Below are positions 6,889 through 9,652 of a stretch of DNA of 9,652 nucleotides, piece after piece. The notes beneath the pieces were generated by a model. That model was given only the letters and a program-made list of their open reading frames with translations. It did no database searches and had not been told where the DNA came from. The position numbers were made by a program, and so were the translations under genes. Position 1 is the stretch's first letter. Each line of letters begins with the position of its first letter. The DNA is from Clostridiales bacterium (GTDB lineage: Bacteria > Bacillota_A > Clostridia > Lachnospirales > Bianqueaceae), in contig JAHZBS010000052.1 of the NCBI GenBank assembly GCA_019423265.1, positions 1-9,652 on the forward strand, in the 5' to 3' direction.

Positions 6889-6917
6889 TTGCCCGCTCGA
6901 TACAAAAATGATACATT
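6889..6917 (+). promoter_or_regulatory. Candidate promoter of the two-component operon, with GATACA direct repeats
   Basis: TTGCCC (6889-6894) and TACATT (6912-6917) are 17 bases apart, each matching four of six consensus positions. Two GATACA repeats (6899-6904 and 6910-6915) lie 11 bases apart, about one helix turn, between and over these boxes. Tandem half-sites at this spacing are typical of OmpR-family regulators, so autoregulation is possible. The promoter is weak and not certain. Confidence 0.4.
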
Positions 6918-6948
6918 TCGAGGGTAGGATAGAGGAGAGTGTGAAAAA

Positions 6949-7060
6949 TAAGCTTGAAAAGCTTACACGGCAATTTGTGCCGGAGCGCCACAAATAGCTC
7001 TTATGGCAGAAGAGAAATCGCCTTCGCAAATTTCTCTTCGCCCCGTCGCTAACGCTCCGG
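6949..7060 (+). ncRNA. Structured 5' leader of the two-component operon
   Basis: Several exact pairings lie in this 112-base stretch before the regulator. TAAGCTT (6949-6955) pairs with 6959-6965. ATTTGTG (6973-6979) pairs with CACAAAT (6989-6995) around a 9-base loop. GAAGAGAAAT (7009-7018) pairs over 10 bp with 7030-7039. The loop bases CCGGAGCG (6980-6987) are complementary to CGCTCCGG (7053-7060), just before the start region, which would form a pseudoknot or an alternative fold. A fourth option, CGGCA/TGCCG (6968-6972 with 6978-6982), excludes the second hairpin. I recognise no known riboswitch. It may be a regulatory leader, or a dispersed repeat element that happens to sit here. Confidence 0.4.
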
Positions 7061-7097
7061 AATAGAGGATAGAATGAGGGAGATTGGGGAAATACGC

Positions 7098-7751
7098 ATG
7101 ACACGGATTTTGATTGTAGAAGATGAAAAGCCCATCGCGGACCTGATCAAAATGAATTTAGCGAACAAGGGGTATCTCTGCGAGATGGTACATGATGGGA
7201 GGCAGGCGGCGGATATCCTGGAGCAGAAGCGGTATGACTTAATTCTTCTGGATATTATGCTGCCAGGCTATAACGGGTACGAGTTGATGGACTATATTCG
7301 GACGCTGGAGATACCCGTGATTTTTATCACGGCCAAGGGGTCTGTGGAGGAGAGGGTCAAGGGACTCAACCTAGGCGCCGAGGATTACCTGGTCAAGCCT
7401 TTTGCTATCGTGGAATTGCTTGCCAGGGTGGAGGTGGTGCTCAGGCGCTACCACAAGAGCGAGCGCTTGATCACCTTTGAGGATGTGACCATAGATACGG
7501 CTTCCCGGATCGTTCAAAAGGCGGGAAAGCCCGTGGCGCTCACAATGAAGGAATTTCAGCTGTTGCTGCTGTTTGTTCAAAACCGGAACATTGCGCTGTT
7601 CCGGGAAGTGATTTTTGAGCGGGTGTGGGAGAGCGAATACATAGGGGACAGCCGAACGGTGGATTTGCACGTGCAGCGCCTGCGAAAGAAGATGGGCTGG
7701 GAGAATAAAATCCGCTCAGTCTACAAAGTCGGATACCGGTTGGAGGGATGA
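7098..7751 (+). CDS. OmpR/PhoB-family response regulator
   Basis: The start at 7098 gives the usual opening MTRILIVEDEKP with GGGGA 7 bases upstream; an ATG at 7074, with GAGG five bases before it, would add eight residues and cannot be excluded. The 217-residue protein has a receiver domain (about 1-118) with acidic pocket Glu8-Asp9, phospho-acceptor Asp52, Thr78 and Lys100, and a C-terminal winged-helix DNA-binding domain (about 124-216) with the recognition helix in SRTVDLHVQRLRKKM (185-199) and the closing wing VYKVGYRLEG. It should be phosphorylated by the kinase encoded 7 bases downstream and then bind tandem DNA sites. It is transcribed away from the YihY gene, from a region with a structured leader. 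The targets are not visible; its own promoter and the third gene of the operon are natural candidates. The family call is secure. Confidence 0.95.
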   Translation: MTRILIVEDEKPIADLIKMNLANKGYLCEMVHDGRQAADILEQKRYDLILLDIMLPGYNGYELMDYIRTLEIPVIFITAKGSVEERVKGLNLGAEDYLVKPFAIVELLARVEVVLRRYHKSERLITFEDVTIDTASRIVQKAGKPVALTMKEFQLLLLFVQNRNIALFREVIFERVWESEYIGDSRTVDLHVQRLRKKMGWENKIRSVYKVGYRLEG

Positions 7752-7758
7752 ACCGAAG

Positions 7759-9189
7759 ATGCGGTTTGGTTGGAAACTTTTTGTCACGATCCTGTGCGTT
7801 GTCGCCATATCTCTGTCGGCAAGCGGGTATTACCTGGTGGAGGATAGCTTTACGGCGACCATGAATCGGGAGGTCAAGCGATCCTTTGAGGACTTGATTT
7901 TTATTCGTTTTTCCTATGAGACGGCGGTGGCCAATACGCCTGGGCGGAAGTTGACCGACGACAAGATCGAGGGCATCGGCAGCAAATTACAGGAAAGCGG
8001 CCTTCCCCACACGTATTCATTTTGGATTCGGGGAACGGACGCCAGCGTTTTATATCAGAGCACGCCGGAGGAACAGGACCTGATCTCCCTGGATGGCCTG
8101 CAGGAAGGGAGCGGGCGATATCGGATCGTGCGAAAAGAGGACCAATACCGGATTGACATCGCCTGTCAGGTGACGGCGGGGGAGAGAACGGTATATCTAG
8201 AGTTGAGCCGCGATATCTCCGATATTTTTGGGGCGAGGCGCCGTCAGATGGAAGTCCTCGTCCAGCTGACGGGGTTGATTCTGTCCGTCAGCGCGATTTT
8301 GATCTGGCTGCTCTCCTTTTTTTTAACACGGCCGATCCGCAAACTTTCAGCCGGAACGCGGGAGATTGCCAAGGGGGATTACGACAAGCGGGTGGTTGTC
8401 CGGGGACACAATGAGGTGTCTGAGCTGGCCCAGGATTTTAACCGCATGGCCCAGGCGGTGGAGGAAAAAATCCTGTCCTTGGAGGAGGCGGCCCGCCGGC
8501 AGGAGGAGTTCACCGCAAATTTTGCCCATGAGTTAAAGACCCCGCTGACCTCCATCATCGGATATGCGGATATGCTCAGGTCCAGCCCTCTGTCCCAGGA
8601 GGAGCAGCTTGTCTGTGCAAACTATATCTTCGGGGAGGGAAAGCGCCTGGAGGCGCTGTCGTTCAAGCTGCTGGATCTGTTTGTTTTGCGCCGCGGCGAC
8701 TTTTCAAAAAGGCGAGTGGAAGCGGAGTGGCTGTTACAGTCCGTCTGCGACATTTTTCGCCCGGCAGGTGAGCAGGCGGGCGTTGTCCTCTGCGCCTCGG
8801 CACAGAAAGCTGCGGTATACGCAGAGCCGGATCTGGTCAAGACACTGCTTCTCAATCTGATCGATAATGCGAGAAAGGCTTCCCAGCCGGGACAGACCAT
8901 CACAGTGGAAGGCCGCATCGAGGGCGGGCGCTATCGGATCGAGGTGCGGGACGAGGGGCGCGGAATGGAGGAAGTGGAACTTGGGCGGATTCAGGAGCCC
9001 TTTTACATGGTGGATAAGTCAAGGGCCCGGCAGCAGCATGGAGCCGGTCTCGGGCTATCGCTGTGCCGGGAGATCGCGCGGTTTCACGGTACGGATTTAA
9101 CCTTTTGGAGTCAAGTGGGAAAGGGTACTAGGGTATGGCTGGAGTTGGAGATCGATGCGGGGGAGGAGCCGAGGGCGTATGAAGGGTAG
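7759..9189 (+). CDS. HAMP-domain sensor histidine kinase
   Basis: The ATG follows the regulator stop by 7 bases, and GGAGGG (7742-7747) lies within the end of the regulator gene, so the two are probably co-translated. The 476-residue protein has a first membrane helix at about 6-26, an extracellular sensing region of about 140 residues (27-167), a second helix (about 168-189), a HAMP linker (189-242), a HisKA domain with phospho-acceptor His257 in FAHELKTPLTS, and a HATPase domain with an N-box NLIDNARKAS (366-375), G1 box DEGRGM (398-403), F-box EPFYMVD (413-419) and G2 box GAGLGLSL (428-435). All catalytic motifs are intact. There is no PAS domain, so it is not WalK-like; the overall plan is that of BaeS/VanS-type class I kinases. 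The signal sensed cannot be told from the sequence. It should phosphorylate the adjacent regulator. Its 3' end overlaps the next gene by 11 bases. Confidence 0.95.
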   Translation: MRFGWKLFVTILCVVAISLSASGYYLVEDSFTATMNREVKRSFEDLIFIRFSYETAVANTPGRKLTDDKIEGIGSKLQESGLPHTYSFWIRGTDASVLYQSTPEEQDLISLDGLQEGSGRYRIVRKEDQYRIDIACQVTAGERTVYLELSRDISDIFGARRRQMEVLVQLTGLILSVSAILIWLLSFFLTRPIRKLSAGTREIAKGDYDKRVVVRGHNEVSELAQDFNRMAQAVEEKILSLEEAARRQEEFTANFAHELKTPLTSIIGYADMLRSSPLSQEEQLVCANYIFGEGKRLEALSFKLLDLFVLRRGDFSKRRVEAEWLLQSVCDIFRPAGEQAGVVLCASAQKAAVYAEPDLVKTLLLNLIDNARKASQPGQTITVEGRIEGGRYRIEVRDEGRGMEEVELGRIQEPFYMVDKSRARQQHGAGLGLSLCREIARFHGTDLTFWSQVGKGTRVWLELEIDAGEEPRAYEG

Positions 9190-9652
9190 CGGTGTGATTC
9201 GGTATGGGCTGTCTGGTATGCTGCTGGCCGCGGTCATCGCCATATCCATATGGCTTCCCGGCTCTATGATGCAGAAGGCGGAGGATGCGCTGGTGAGCGG
9301 CGTGTATGAGGAGAGCTTTAATCCGGCGGATGGGGGGTATAAGTACAGTATCACGGAGGAAGAGAAGAGGCGGCTTTTTACTCTATTTGGCAGAGAAGAG
9401 GCTATGTCGGTGCCCCTGGCCGGTCCGGTGGAGAAGGACCAGCTGACGATGGAACAGGCGCTCGATGCCTGTGAGAGGGAAATGGATAAGTGGGTCCAGC
9501 TAGGAATTCTGCCCGAATCCTTTGCCTCCATGGAGTATGGTGTGGACCCCCAGTTTTTGACGGTCCATGACCTGGAGGATTCCACGCTCAGCTACAGTTT
9601 CTGGCATTTTCAATTCTATGTCTATGAGTTCCAAGTGATGGACGAGAAATAT
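9179..9652 (+). CDS. Membrane-anchored extracytoplasmic protein of unknown function (partial, N-terminal 158 residues)
   Basis: The frame opens at ATG 9179, overlapping the kinase stop by 11 bases, with GGGAGGAG (9161-9168) 10 bases upstream, and stays open to the end of the window with no stop. The first 158 residues have a short basic start (MKGSGVIRYG), a hydrophobic helix at about 11-26 (LLAAVIAISIW) that serves as signal or membrane anchor, and then a hydrophilic region that should lie outside the cell. It includes an Ala/Glu-rich stretch MEQALDACEREMDKW (91-105) followed by LGILPESF (108-115), and an aromatic cluster SFWHFQFYVYEF (140-151). I do not recognise the family. The tight overlap suggests translational coupling and a role linked to the kinase, for instance as an accessory signal or effector, in the way that YycH/YycI act on WalK; no sequence similarity to those is claimed. 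Confidence 0.8.
   Translation, partial: MKGSGVIRYGLSGMLLAAVIAISIWLPGSMMQKAEDALVSGVYEESFNPADGGYKYSITEEEKRRLFTLFGREEAMSVPLAGPVEKDQLTMEQALDACEREMDKWVQLGILPESFASMEYGVDPQFLTVHDLEDSTLSYSFWHFQFYVYEFQVMDEKY

Noticed and set aside
6829..7104. 91-codon minus-strand open frame in the divergent region
   Set aside because: It covers the structured leader and both promoters, has no ribosome binding site, and its sequence has no recognisable motif.
7098..9189. WalRK identity, suggested by a YycJ/WalJ-like gene in the same window
   Set aside because: The kinase has no PAS domain, and the hydrolase lies about 7 kb away with unrelated genes and a convergent gene between them.

Overview
The window looks like a chromosomal stretch from a moderate-GC Firmicute of the class Clostridia, probably a gut Oscillospirales or Lachnospirales relative. 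The basis is strong AGGAGG-type ribosome binding sites, sigma-A-like promoters (TTGACA/TACAAT), a DUF6612-like lipoprotein, a SpoIID/LytB-domain protein and a YihY/BrkB membrane protein. Coding regions sampled by hand are about 53% GC. The genus is inference.

Layout. 1-333: 3' end of a YycJ/WalJ-like metallo-beta-lactamase-fold hydrolase. 351-1235: a near-consensus promoter and a Met-rich secreted lipoprotein. 1236-1692: a gene-poor gap with a perfect 15-bp hairpin, then about 300 bases of AT-rich sequence (36% GC by hand count) that may be decayed or acquired DNA, then a candidate promoter. 1693-2990: a uroporphyrinogen-decarboxylase-fold protein of the cobalamin methyltransferase-like type, with its own terminator. 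3180-5066: a membrane-anchored SpoIID/LytB-domain protein, probably acting on peptidoglycan. 5086-5809: a promoter and an SGNH/GDSL hydrolase. 5834-5880: a perfect 18-bp hairpin acting as a shared terminator for the convergent genes on either side. 5911-6735 (minus): a YihY/BrkB-family membrane protein, best started at a TTG codon. 6736-7097: a divergent promoter region and a highly structured leader. 7098-9652: a three-gene operon with an OmpR-family response regulator, a HAMP sensor kinase, and an overlapping gene for a membrane-anchored protein of unknown function that runs off the window.

How the genes work together. Most appear to be single-gene units with their own promoter and/or terminator. 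The clear exception is the right-hand operon: regulator and kinase are 7 nt apart and the kinase overlaps the third gene by 11 nt, so the third product is likely linked to the same signalling pathway. Several products act at the envelope (lipoprotein, SpoIID/LytB, YihY, sensor kinase, third gene), but nothing shows that they form one pathway.

I see no tRNA, rRNA, CRISPR array, insertion sequence or phage gene. The window is mostly ordinary. The points most worth a second look are the structured leader of the two-component operon, the uncharacterised third gene, and the AT-rich gap with its hairpin.
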